DNA of 64,000 nt from Caprimulgus europaeus (lineage: Eukaryota > Chordata > Aves > Caprimulgiformes > Caprimulgidae): NCBI GenBank assembly GCA_907165065.1, contig OU015528.1:26494015-26558014 (forward strand). The letters are read 5' to 3'. A program made the position numbers and the translations under genes. Of this stretch, positions 39,906 through 50,900 are shown one piece after another; the first letter of the stretch is position 1, and each line of letters begins with the position of its first letter. Under the pieces are notes generated by a model. The model ran no database searches. It was not told the DNA's origin and saw only the letters and a list, made by a program, of their open reading frames with translations.

Positions 39906-40698
39906 AGTGAGGATGGCACGACTGGAGAGCAGTCAGCTTGCATATGTGATGTGAAGATTACTACAGTCCTAATAGCTCTGTCGATATGAAACTATTAATG
40001 AATACAAGCTACAGAACTGTCATTTTCAGCTGTACACTACTTTTTCCAGAAGCAAACTGAAAGAACTGCACCCTGGAGCACTGGCTGCCAGACAGCTGAG
40101 GTTGAGCTTTGTTTCCAGTCCCCTGGACAAATTTAAGAGAAACAGTCTTGCTGCTCTGACTTGCCCAACTATTCTCAGCAATTTGTAGTGTTTAGAACTA
40201 TCGTGCCAGGATTTCTTACTTTTTATATCTGACTTGCTGGATAGGCACAATTTTAATAAAAGAAAGTAGAGTAACTGTAAGGCTATTGCCATGCTCATGT
40301 TCAAGATGGCAAAGGTTCAAATTTACCACTCCAGGAAAGAGTATTTCCTGAGATCTGTGTGAAGACTTCTTCTTCTAGGTACTAAGGGATCAATGAGTTG
40401 TTTATAAATATCTTATTTCAGTCTGCAGATACACTGATAGGTTTGCACAATGGCAACATTTAAGCCATTCATCTATCTACTTAAAAGCCTCACTGTCTTT
40501 GCTAAGACTTCTACAGAACATTCAAAAATAATATTCTACCAAACGCAATCTCTCAAAAAGCTTGAGTGTATTAAAATGCAGATTTCTGGTTATCTGTTGT
40601 GAATACAGTGGTATAAATGCAGTTTTAGATCCAACTACTGGTGCAATTCTTCCCACCCTGATAAACCTTAACAAAACATCACATGTTAATTTTAACTC
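39906..40698. other. ZCRB1 intron 1 sequence, nothing recognised
   Basis: This is the stretch between the possible ERV relic and the next LTR. No exon or repeat family could be supported. Confidence 0.5.
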
Positions 40699-41345
40699 TG
40701 TGGCCTGGTTTTGCTAAGATAGAGTTAATTTTCTTTGTAGTATTTTAGTTAGTATTTCGGTTCAGACTTATTGTGAGAAGAACGTTGATAACAGTGCTGG
40801 TGTTGTGAGTTGCTGCTGGAGCTCAAGGCCACCGTGTTTGGCTGCTTCACAGCTGCATTAGGACTGGGAGGGAGAAGTGTAGTGAATAGCAAAGCCCAGA
40901 ACTGGCATTTGGATGTGCCAATGAAATATTCCACATCATATCACGTCATGCCAGTATATTAACCAGGGCTGACCAGAAGACAGGGCACTTCTCTTCCGGG
41001 GGTACCTCTCTGGGGGATCGTTCGGGCTCACTCTTCCAGGGTTTCAGTTTCGGGACTATCTTTCCTCCGGGATCACTGGCTGGCACAGGCCGGGCATCAG
41101 TCAGCAGGCGGTGAGCACTGTGTGTCACTCATTTGTATAATTCTGTTATCACTGTTGTTATCATTATCATTTCATTTTAATTAGTAAATAGTTTTTATCT
41201 CAATCCGTGAGTCTCTTTGCCCTTCTTTCCAATTCTCTCCCCTACTCCCTGGGCAAGGTGGTGGTGGTGGGGGGGAGGTGATAGAGCAGGCTGTGTTTGG
41301 CTGCAAGCTGCAAGCAAAAGGGGTGAATCCACCCAAACTACCACA
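40699..41345 (+). mobile_element. ERV LTR (~0.65 kb) in ZCRB1 intron 1
   Basis: It opens TGTGGCCTGGTTTTGC and closes AAACTACCACA. It shares with other LTRs in the window a late 'tctcaatccgtgagtctc' segment followed by a C/T-rich and G-rich tail. Candidate flanking repeats (aactc / cactc) match at 4 of 5 positions if the right end is placed two bases earlier, so the termini are uncertain by a few bases. No internal viral sequence adjoins it, so it is read as a solo LTR. Confidence 0.7.
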
Positions 41346-42980
41346 CTCTGATACAAACAATACATTAGTTTTGGCTTTTGGGTTTTTTTTTTTTTTAAGC
41401 CACCATGAAGCCCCTGTGGGGATACCAAGTGCCAACACCATATAAACAATAGCTTTTTTTTCATCCTTTCATTTATGGATGATAACCTTGTCATACCAGC
41501 TTCACATTTATTGGTCTGATGTTTTCCAGCTGGAGAGTGGTGGTGTGGTAAAAAAAAAGTCAATTCCAGCTTCAAGGTAACTCTCTAGATCGGACACATC
41601 TGGAGGCTCATTGTTACAATGCTCAGAGTCCTTTTACCTCAGGAACTTCCTAACTTCATAGAACTGTCCGATACAATTTTAACATTTTAATCACATTACT
41701 TCTTCTTGATCACTCTTCTGTCTGCTTTAGCGGTTTTAACTCACAGGCTGACAAAAAACCCCAAAACCTCCCAAAACCGTCTGAGCTTTCTACTTGTTGC
41801 AGGGGACTCATTTGAGAGTCATGTACAACCTGGCTTCTATATCCTGCTAGATCTCCCCAACAAATCAAATCATTTCTGGTTTATATTGAAGGCTTTTATG
41901 TGGCTTCCCTGATCTCCAGGGCATTACCTGGTTACTTAACTTTAAAGCATCAGCTGGAAGCCAGTACATTATCTCCATGGGGTTGAGCACAACTCCCATT
42001 CATATAATAGCCTCTCTGTAATAGTAATGCCTTCTTCTTTTATCATTTTCACATAATAACTTTCAGGATGGAGCTGTCTCTTATTAGGATGACTTCTTCA
42101 ATTAAATCTTTTTTGTCTTTTCCAACAACTAAAACTAAAAGAAGCCATTCTTCGACAAGAGCCACCTGTCAGTAATGATTAAGTCTTCTGCAAAACATAC
42201 CAGGTACATGAGTATGTTTTGCTTAAATCCAACATGCTTAACGCAGCATCTGTCACACATGTGGAGAATAGCACAAGAGAAGACAATTATCAATTTCAGT
42301 AACCGGCTTTTTTACTCTGTCCCAGAACACATAAGGACACCACCAGTTCAGATGCCTCTAAAGCATCAAGCAGAGTCTGAATTTACTGACATTTTCATGA
42401 CATCAAGCACAAACTTTTGTGTTTGTTTTTAACTACACAATAGCAAGGTCAGATTTGTGATTTAATCAATTCAGGTATGTACAAACGATTTGTGGGTAAG
42501 TTACTCAAGATACACTCACTCAGGTCAACTCACTTGAGTTCTTCTATCTTGATCCTTAAAATATCATATTTTATTTTTGATTTAACAGCATCAACAGGAG
42601 CTTGGCTCAAGCTTATCATCAAAAGTCTATGGTAAAGGAGGAAAGCAAACCCATGTTTTCCTTGGTTCCAGACCAGGGTATTAAGCACTTGCTACAATTC
42701 TGTCCAATGCAAGGGGCATGTAACAAGCTATCAGAGCATAATCTGTTTTATCTCCACGTAGTTACTTACATAGGCAAATATTAAATAGGATCAGAATTTG
42801 GTAAATAAAGTTGATGCTATCAGCAGAAGGAGTACCAGAACCTTTCAATCTGACCAAGTCAAAGATGTACATGAAAAGGACCCATGGTGTGAATCAAACT
42901 TACACTCTATGTACTAATCTAACTACAGAAACTTGGGGACAACAAGACCGGGCAAACAGACCACCAGCAAGGAACACGCC
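41346..42980. other. ZCRB1 intron 1 sequence, nothing recognised
   Basis: AT-rich intron sequence leading up to the CpG island. No exon or transposon recognised. Confidence 0.5.
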
Positions 42981-43392
42981 AAGAGCGTTAACAACAGGGG
43001 TTTGTAAAAGGGCTTCCAGCGCAGCCAAGACGCGAGCAGAGCTGCTTGGCCCAGCCGCGCCCTGCGTCACCCCGAGCGCCACCCGGGAGGGGCAGGCCCA
43101 GGTAGCTCAGGTAGTGAGCTTCCTCCGGACCGCCCCAGCCGAGACCAGCGGTTCCGAGCTCAGCGGGGTGACCCGGCCCAAAGGCAGGAGAGCTGCCGGC
43201 AGTGCAGACACTTCCGCACCCGCAGGCGGCCCTTTGGCTGCACCTGACATCGCCCCGCGGGCCCCACCAGCTGCTCCCGCAGCACCGACGGCCCGGCTCT
43301 CCCCACTCCCACACGAGCCCGCAGCGAGGCGAGCGGCCTCCCCAGCTCCGGCCGCCACCGAACCACGAGGGGAGTGGGGGTCCGGTGCTCAC

Positions 43393-43570
43393 CCGCACCT
43401 GCTCCCGCCCCTATTCCCAGCCAGGGCCTACCCGTCACGGCGGGGCTCAGCCCCCGCGGGCGCCCATAGTACAGGACGGGGCGCGAGCCCCACCGGGACA
43501 CCACCACCGGTCGCCGCCCTCGGGGCACTTCCTCGGCGCTCTTCCGCGGACGCGCGGCGACCAGCGCGGT
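43393..43570 (-). other. ZCRB1: Putative ZCRB1 5' UTR exon (non-coding)
   Basis: The AG acceptor just before the ZCRB1 start codon demands an upstream exon. On the minus strand a GCGG|GTGAGC donor lies at 43393/43392 within the CpG island, left of the CCAAT box. The right limit (transcription start) is arbitrary. An alternative donor (ACGG|GTAGGC) lies near 43430. Confidence 0.35.
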
Positions 43571-43599
43571 TCCGGCCAATAGACGGCGGCAGTGAGGGG

Positions 43600-43711
43600 A
43601 GGGAGGCGGGTGTTTCCGGTGACGCCTGGGGAGCGCCGGAAGCAGTGGCGGAGGTGCGGCGGTTGCCCGGTCAGCTGCCTGCCGCGCCGCGGGAGCGAGC
43701 GGGGGAGGCGG
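43600..43711 (+). other. PPHLN1: Putative PPHLN1 5' UTR exon 1 (non-coding)
   Basis: A strong donor, GCGG|GTGAGC at 43711/43712, follows the CCAAT and ETS motifs on the plus strand. The exon would contribute only 5' UTR, because the start codon is completed two exons later. The left boundary is a guess. Another possible donor (ACCG|GTGCGT) lies near 44134. Confidence 0.4.
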
Positions 43712-44100
43712 GTGAGCGGCGGGGGCCCGGCCGGGCCGTGCCCGCGGGGGCTGGGGCGGAAGCGGTTGTCTGGCCTCCCTCTGCCGCGGGGTGAACGTAA
43801 CACTGCGCCGTGTCAGAGCCGGTCGCGCGGCCCGCAGCACCGACCCGCGGGCAGGCGGCGGCGGTGGTCCGCCCTTGGGCTGCCTGGGGCGGTGGTTGGC
43901 GTTGCGGGGCCCTGGCAGGGGCCTGCCCCTCTCCCCGGCTGCGCCCCCGCCGCTTGGGCACTGCGGGCACGTGGCCAGCGTGTCGCTGAGGCGTCTGCGA
44001 GGGGCGGCGGCTCCGGGAGCCTCGGAAGTTGGGGTGAAGGAGGCGGCGGGAGGATCCCGCGGGTCCCTGCCGCTGTGCCAGCCCCCAGCTTTGCCAGGTT

Positions 44101-47100
44101 TTGCACACCTGCTCTTCCTGTCCTTCTGGAAACCGGTGCGTGACAGAAGGTTTCGGTTTTCAGTTTGAGTTTTTATTTTGAAGGGAGCGCTGTTACTACT
44201 CGTGCATACTTCCGAGAGTTACTTTAACCTTTAATAACGAGTAAGGAAAGCTTGGAGACTGCACAAATCCTGTTGTAAACACTTTCGGGGAGGTGTCTTG
44301 TGGGTACGATGGTGCAGCATCAGGATCTTTATGTTCCTACAGAGATAAATAAGACATGAGTGTGTCATACAAAGTCCTTAGAAGTGCTAGAAAAAAATCT
44401 TCATGCTTAGCTTAACAATAGGGTGTCCTGTAACGTATTTAAAGTTTTTATTAGCAATTAAACACTTAAAGTCTGCTCTCCATGGTTCTCTGTTCTCACT
44501 CATACTCCTTAAGTAGGCTCTTCACTATGCATTAAATTTTTCATGGATTGTTTTATAATAATTCTTTGTCTGAGGTGTCTGGGACTTCAACGGAACAAAG
44601 ACTGCCAGGAATACACAAAAAGACACGGAAACCCACAGAGTATGTGCAAGCAATGAGTAGGGTTTGATACATTGATCTTCCCTGGGTAAATTATTCAGAG
44701 TTGGTTGGTACTTTCAAGTGTAAATGTTGAAAGCTTTGAAGTTGTGACCTGTTATGACAACAGTATGGTGAGCTGACATATTTTGTTGTCAAAATGTTGG
44801 TGCTGCAAGACAGAAAGTCATGGTGGAGTCAGTGATCCATACAGTTGTTTGCATTGATGTTGCTAGCATAGCAGCCCCATCACAGCTTGGTAGAATATTA
44901 TTTTTGTAGCATTGACACTGATGAGGGATGGGACGTTGGTAACTGCAGGTGTTTGGGCAAAGATAAATACTAATCCGTCAGTCATTGTCTTAATATAACC
45001 CCCAACACATTCACTCCATTTCTTCTGCTCCTGGTGATACATTAGAATGATGTGGTAAAAAAACTGAACAAGTGAGGTTATAAATCCTCACCAGAATGCT
45101 TATGGATTTCTATCTTTTTACTCTTTTGAGGTGGAAGTTAATTTGACTTTTGTGATCAGTGCTTTCTTAATTTTTTTTTTTTTTTTTCCTTTCTTGTATT
45201 TTAAGTCAAAATTATTGTGAACAGGTCAGGAAAGACTGGAAGAAAGCCTTTTCCTTCAAGTTATTTGGTGTCTAGCTTGAATATGCCTAGACTTAACTGC
45301 AGGCATGCTTCTCATTGCTTTTGAAAATCTTCTAGGCTAATATTTGTTATTAGGAAGAGATGGATTCTCTTTGTATCCCTGTTTTTTCTTAATACCTCCC
45401 TCACGGTATTTCATGTACTATCATGGTGGATTTTTCCCTCTGCTCTTACTTACACTTTGGCTTTTCCATCTTACCAATAGAGGACTATGTCTATTCAGTG
45501 TTTTCTGCCTGTCCCAAGTATGGGGGAGGAGGAGAAAGTTACTTTACGCCCACCCCCAAAACTCAGTTTTATATGTCTTGCCTCTTGTCTAGGTAAGCGA
45601 TACTGGGATATCCTTGAAGCACAGTCAAATACAGATCCTACTTATTGGAAGAAAAAGCGGTGGTTTTTATCTTTCTTTATGTCCTCAAAGCAGCAATTGT
45701 TGCAAAATTGGCTGTGATATTTTTAATAAGTTACAATTCTCTAAACGTCTTTCCTAGGTCTTTCACAAACATCTAAACTTTTTTTGAGAGTTTTCCAAAG
45801 CTCAGGAGTGACAGAACTGTCCCACATTTGTCAGTCTCTGCTGTCTGTGAAAGTAGTAGTATAAAACCAGATGTATCCCAGTAGCATCAGAGATACTGCA
45901 GCTGCCTGCCCCTGCATGTACAGCACGGCACTGGTTTTGTGCTTCGTTCACGTATGCAAGATGTAGCCATCTAGGTTAGAAAGCTGTATGGTTTTGAAAC
46001 AAAAATGTAGATTTTGCAGAAAGTTGGTAGCACACACTGGAAAATGACAGATCCTGGAGAAGTGGATATTTCTATCTGCAATGAAAATTAATGTGCAAGT
46101 AAATGTAAACAAACAAGAATTATATATAAAATATTGCAGAATACTGGAGTGCTTTTGCAAATGTGTCAGGTTTTTTTTAGCATATATTATTTAGAAAGCA
46201 AAAAAGAATAAAAAGCTAATGATGGATAGAGAAAGCTCAGTTGTAAAAAAAAATTCTAGAGTTTAAGTGAGCCATGTAATTGCTTGATGAAGAAAACCTT
46301 TTTCTACTGCATCTGTTATAGTAGCATAGAACAAGATGCAGTGCTGTGATAATCGAAGGAAAGCCATTCTTGGCACCTGGCCACAGTGGAGCAGCTTGTG
46401 CTACATTAGTAGAATGGCTTCTGTGTGTGCTGGAGCGGCTTTATGTGAGAAAATAAAGACCTTGCTTTAGGGAAAACAGTCACCTCTGATCAAAAATAGG
46501 AGAAGGTTGTTTAAATTAATATAGCAAGTGATTATACATCATGATATTAAAGAAATATCAACTAAGTTAGCTGTAGATGCTGATAGAAAATAGTCAATAT
46601 GGGTGACAATGCTATTAGACTTTCTTTTAATCTTTGTTTTAGAAAAACTTTGTACTGAGAGAACATATTAATCTGAATACAGAGTAGTAGTAAACTTGAG
46701 GTTTGATCTCTTGAATCCTTGTTAATGGAATCTTCTCATACTGATGCTAAGAATTTAGTCATTTCATGGTGCTTATTAAAGCTGTGCTAGGTCACATAAT
46801 TTAAGAAATTGAATATGTTTTTCTATAGAAACAGATTAAATGTGCTCAAGATGCTGGGAAAAGCATTTTTCTCTCTTCAGGCATTTTTTTTTTCTTCTTG
46901 TATTTTCAGATGCATACTTACTTTATCTCATTGGTCTCGGTTAAAATTTGTCTGTTTAGTCTTCTATAAAAAATTGGTCTTCTCCTACTTTTCTTTTCCT
47001 TACCAGCATTTTGAGCAATATACTTGATGGTTGATTCTATCTGATCGATTTTCTTCATTTCATTCCTCTAAATGCAAAATAGTGTCACTTCTGAGATTTT

Positions 47101-47890
47101 TCTTCCACCTCCATACTTACTTCTTGTCTGATTTAATTGTGTATTTTTTTCTGCAATCTGTTGGGTTTTGTGGTAGTATATCTCTACTTTTTTCTCAGCT
47201 TGAGGGTTTGTTTTGTCAAAATATTGGTGATAATTCTTGCTAGTATCAGTGAGGTCTGGCAACAGTGATAAAAATTGTTTTTATCAGCCTTGCTGCCTGA
47301 TAATGTAACAGAGTGTGTTCGTGAATGTCAGTGCCTGCTGCCAGCGATGTGTGTTGGGATGTTGGAGATGGCTTGACTGACAGAGCAGCATGATGTATAA
47401 GCTTGCAACTAGCTTCAGTGGCACTTACCCGAAATGGGTTGCTTTTGAACATTGTGTACACTTAGCAATTTCAGTAACTGCTGCAGACAGCAGGGTGTGG
47501 ACACTACTGTATTGTTCTGGGTGTTTTTTAAAAAGGCAGTTACAGTAGTTTCCAAAAGCTTTTGCTAATGAATGGAAGAAAAACTGAGACTTGTGATATA
47601 GTGAGTGAAAGGTGATAAAAGGCAAAGAAAACTCTGAAATTTATTAGGAAAATGTTGTGTCTCTAACAGTTTGTCACGGGAAGTTTTTTGATACTAGGAA
47701 TTCAGATGAGTAGTTCATATTCTTTCTTAACTGAGTGAATTATTCAGTACTAATTCAAATAGATCATGGAGGATGAGCAGCTGAAAGATTTAAATTTTAA
47801 ATGTCTGGTTTACTTAAAAAATGTACTTATGAATGTATATATATGCAATTTTTGCTAACTTCAGTTTGTTGTTTATTTTTTTTTTTTTAG
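44101..47890 (+). other. PPHLN1: PPHLN1 first intron, nothing recognised
   Basis: AT-rich sequence with T-rich tracts and no recognised transposon. An extra alternatively used 5' UTR exon cannot be ruled out. Confidence 0.55.
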
Positions 47891-47938
47891 GTAATTGAAT
47901 GGGTCCTCAGAAGAAGAGTTGCTGAAACTGACAGAAAA
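47891..47938 (+). other. PPHLN1: PPHLN1 5' UTR exon carrying a micro-uORF and the first base of the start codon
   Basis: This 48-nt exon lies between a poly-T/TTTAG acceptor and a GTAAGT donor. It contains an upstream ATG (47899-47901) opening an eight-codon frame, MGPQKKSC, that stops at TGA (47923-47925). Its last base, A at 47938, supplies the A of the main ATG when joined to TG at 49045. The exon has no other coding role. Confidence 0.8.
47899..47925 (+). promoter_or_regulatory. PPHLN1: Micro-uORF upstream of the PPHLN1 start
   Basis: An eight-codon frame plus TGA ends 12 nt before the split main start codon. An upstream frame this close may reduce initiation at the first ATG and favour the downstream in-frame Met8. 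This is inference from position only. Confidence 0.55.
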
Positions 47939-50900
47939 GTAAGTGTACTAGGGTTTGTTTTTCACAAAAATATAGATATGACTTAGTGCTACCTGTTTAC
48001 AGTTAATAAACCCTTTTGTCATGTAGATTCTTAACATTTCTAGTAATCAATAATTTTGTATAGCCTCACAAATCTGTTTCCAGTTAAATGTTTTTATTTT
48101 GTTTAAGTAGATGTTACGTATTCCTCCTTCTGAATATGTCCTAATGTTTCTTTTTCTAATTATTTTTAATAGCTAGAACTGCTCTTGCGAAGGAAAACTT
48201 TGAAAAATATAATTCTAGCAATTTCTTATCTATTTTCAACGAGGTATAGGATATGCTTTGTCACCTTCATAATAATCAGAAAGGTTTCAGCTCCTCAAGT
48301 TTATATTGTCTAACAGCATAACTAGAATCCCTCATGGTGATGGTTTATTTCCACCTGTATTTAGTTACTAATTTTGGGTTTGAAAGTTACCTTTCTCTGG
48401 AAGGAAGAATTTCTGTGTTCTGCTGGCTCCCAATTTAAAACAGGAACAATCTGCATGTGAAGAATGCATTTCATTCATATATTCAAAATGCAGAGCTTTT
48501 TACGAGCTGAATGATGTACTGTGTTTTAACTTCTTCCCAGATGGCTGAGAGGATGAAATAATTCAATACAAGTTAGATTATATAAAAAAGTAGAAGTTCT
48601 TCAATCTAATAAGTAGGAGCTGTACTCTTTTTTTTTTTTTAAAAAAAAAGTCCTCTATTTTTATCAAAGTAATATTAAAACTGCTATAAGGTATGTGTGT
48701 GTGAATGTATACGTACAGCTGGTATTTGCAATATGCATATGTTTTAATACAGCTGTTTATAGTACCTGTAAGTCCTGTAATTATACTGATTTACTGCACT
48801 AATTTACAGTTGTTCAGTTGTTCTTGCACATACTGTGTTATTTTTGCTTGAAATTAATTAATTACTTTTTATAATTAGACAGACTTACTTTTAAAGAGGT
48901 AATTTAAAAAAAAAGTGTATGTACAGGGCTTTTGCATTATACATTATATTGGGAGAAGCCCAGGAACCTTTATTTCTAGGCGTACTATCTTTTCGTCTTC
49001 CTAATGAGTCCTGTTTTGGCTAATTGGATTTTTATTGTCTTTAGTGGCGTATCGAAGAGATGAAATGTGGTCTGAAGGGCGATACGACTATGAAAGAGTT
49101 CCAAGAGAACGTCTTCCTCCAAGGATTCATCCTGATGTAAGTGTATAGTATGATTCTTTAGCATTATACCATTATACTATGCCTTTATACCATGCCTTGT
49201 ACCATAAGGGCTGGATTTATGTACATATTTAAGTTCCTAGTATAGCCCAAGTTCCATGCTTTTCTCATTCATTTAAGCCAGCAGTCTAGCAAATGCATCA
49301 GCACAGAGATAACGGGATGCCTATGAAATTAAATCCTGTATTTTTTTTTCCAAATCTCTTGAAAGTGTTTTAGAGTATTTGTATTTTGAGAAGTTCTCTT
49401 TTTTTGTGTACTTCTTTGTGTTATTAAACACAGGATTTTTAATAACTTCTGGAGAACCAAAGGCCATACCATGTGTATTGGGTTTGTGTGGCAGGGTTTT
49501 GGAAGCAGAGGAGGGGCTACAGGGGTGGCTTCTGTGAGGAGCTGCTAGAAGCTTCCCCAGCTCCAAGACAGACCTGCCACTGAGCAAGGCGGAGCCTGTC
49601 AGCAACAGTAGTAACACCTCTTTGATAACAGATTTAATAAGGGGAAAAAATCTGCACAATAACAATTGCAGTTGGAGGGAGAAGTGAAAAGGTGTGAGAG
49701 AAACAATCCTTGCAGACACCTAGGGCAGTGAAGAAGGAGGAAGAGGAGGTGCTCCAGGTACCAGAGCAGAGATTCCCCTGCAGCCTGTGGTGAATACTCT
49801 GGTGAGGCAGGCTGTCCCCCTGCAGCACATGGAGGTCCATGGTGGAGCAGGGATTCACCTGCAGCCCATGGAGGACCCCACACCAGGGCCTGTGGATGCC
49901 CAAAGGAGGCTGTGACCTTCTGGGAAGCTTGCACTGGAGCAGGCTCCTGTGGGTACCTGTGGCCCCATGGAGAGAGGAGCCCGCACTGGGCCGGGTTTGG
50001 GGCAGGACTTGTCACCCGGTGGGGGACCCACGCTGGAGCAGTCTGTTCCTGAAATCTGGCACCCCATGGAAGGGACCCATGCTTGGAGCAGTTTGTGAAG
50101 AAGTGCAGCATGTGGGAAGGATGCTGGAGCAGGGGAGGAGTGTGAAGAGTCCTTCCTATGAGGAGAAAGGGGCAGCAGAGACCATGTGTGATGAAATGAC
50201 CACAACTCCCATTCCCTGTCCCCCTGCATCACTGTGGGGGAGGAGGTAGAGAACTTGAGAGTAAAGTTGAGCCCGGGAAGAAGGGAGGGATGGGGGGAAG
50301 GTGTTTTTAAGGTTTGGTTTTATTTCTCACTGTCCTGCTCTGATTTCCTTGGTAACAAACTAAATTGATTTTTCCCTCAAGTTGAGTCTGTTTTGCCCAC
50401 GACCACAATTGGTGAGTGATCCCTCCCTGTTCTTATCTCGACTCACGAGCCTTTTGTTATAGCTTCTCCTCCTCATCCCACTGTTGGGGGGAGGAGTCAG
50501 CAAGCGGCAGTGTGGTGCTTAGTTGCCAGCTGAGCCTACACCACAACACTATGTTATATTTTTCCCCAGACTTTTCTTTTTGTATGTTAATACATCTTTG
50601 AAGTGATTTGAGGTGGCAGAATGACTACTTTCAGTACTGTTCTTTTTTATTATTGATGCAGTTTTTTATTATGCTGCTTAAAGTATAGCAGGAAATTTTT
50701 ATAACAAGTGTTGAAAATACATCTTTGCTAAAGAAATTGTGTTTTGGAGCCTCGTAAGTAAAATGCTAGTCAGGAAGTCTTGATGGAAATGTACTTTGTA
50801 GGCATGGAGACTTATTCTGTATGTTATGCTTGTAAAAGCAAACGCAGAATCTATGCTTACAATTCTTTTAGTCTTTCAAGCTGTTTAGGCATATGCATTC

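Larger units (their letters stand above)
42990..44100. promoter_or_regulatory. CpG-island bidirectional promoter of ZCRB1 (left) and PPHLN1 (right)
   Basis: The composition changes abruptly from AT-rich to very GC- and CpG-rich for about 1.1 kb, the only such stretch in the window. It lies between the minus-strand ZCRB1 and plus-strand PPHLN1 coding regions. Near its centre are a CCAAT box (43576-43580), ETS-type motifs (CCGGAAG at 43636-43642 on plus; TTCCG at 43542-43546 and 43615-43619 on minus) and no obvious TATA box. Head-to-head genes sharing a CpG island of this kind are common in vertebrates, and the human orthologues have the same arrangement as I recall. Exact start sites are not visible. 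Confidence 0.85.

Noticed and set aside
42811-43794. 327-codon plus-strand open frame, with long overlapping frames on both strands to 44168
   Set aside because: It lies across the CpG island, where GC-rich DNA has few stop codons in any frame. The translation is Pro/Ala/Arg-rich low complexity with no domain, and it runs antisense through the likely ZCRB1 first exon.
49599-50249. 170-, 136- and 125-codon frames on both strands
   Set aside because: They lie inside the second LTR and result from its GC-rich modular interior.
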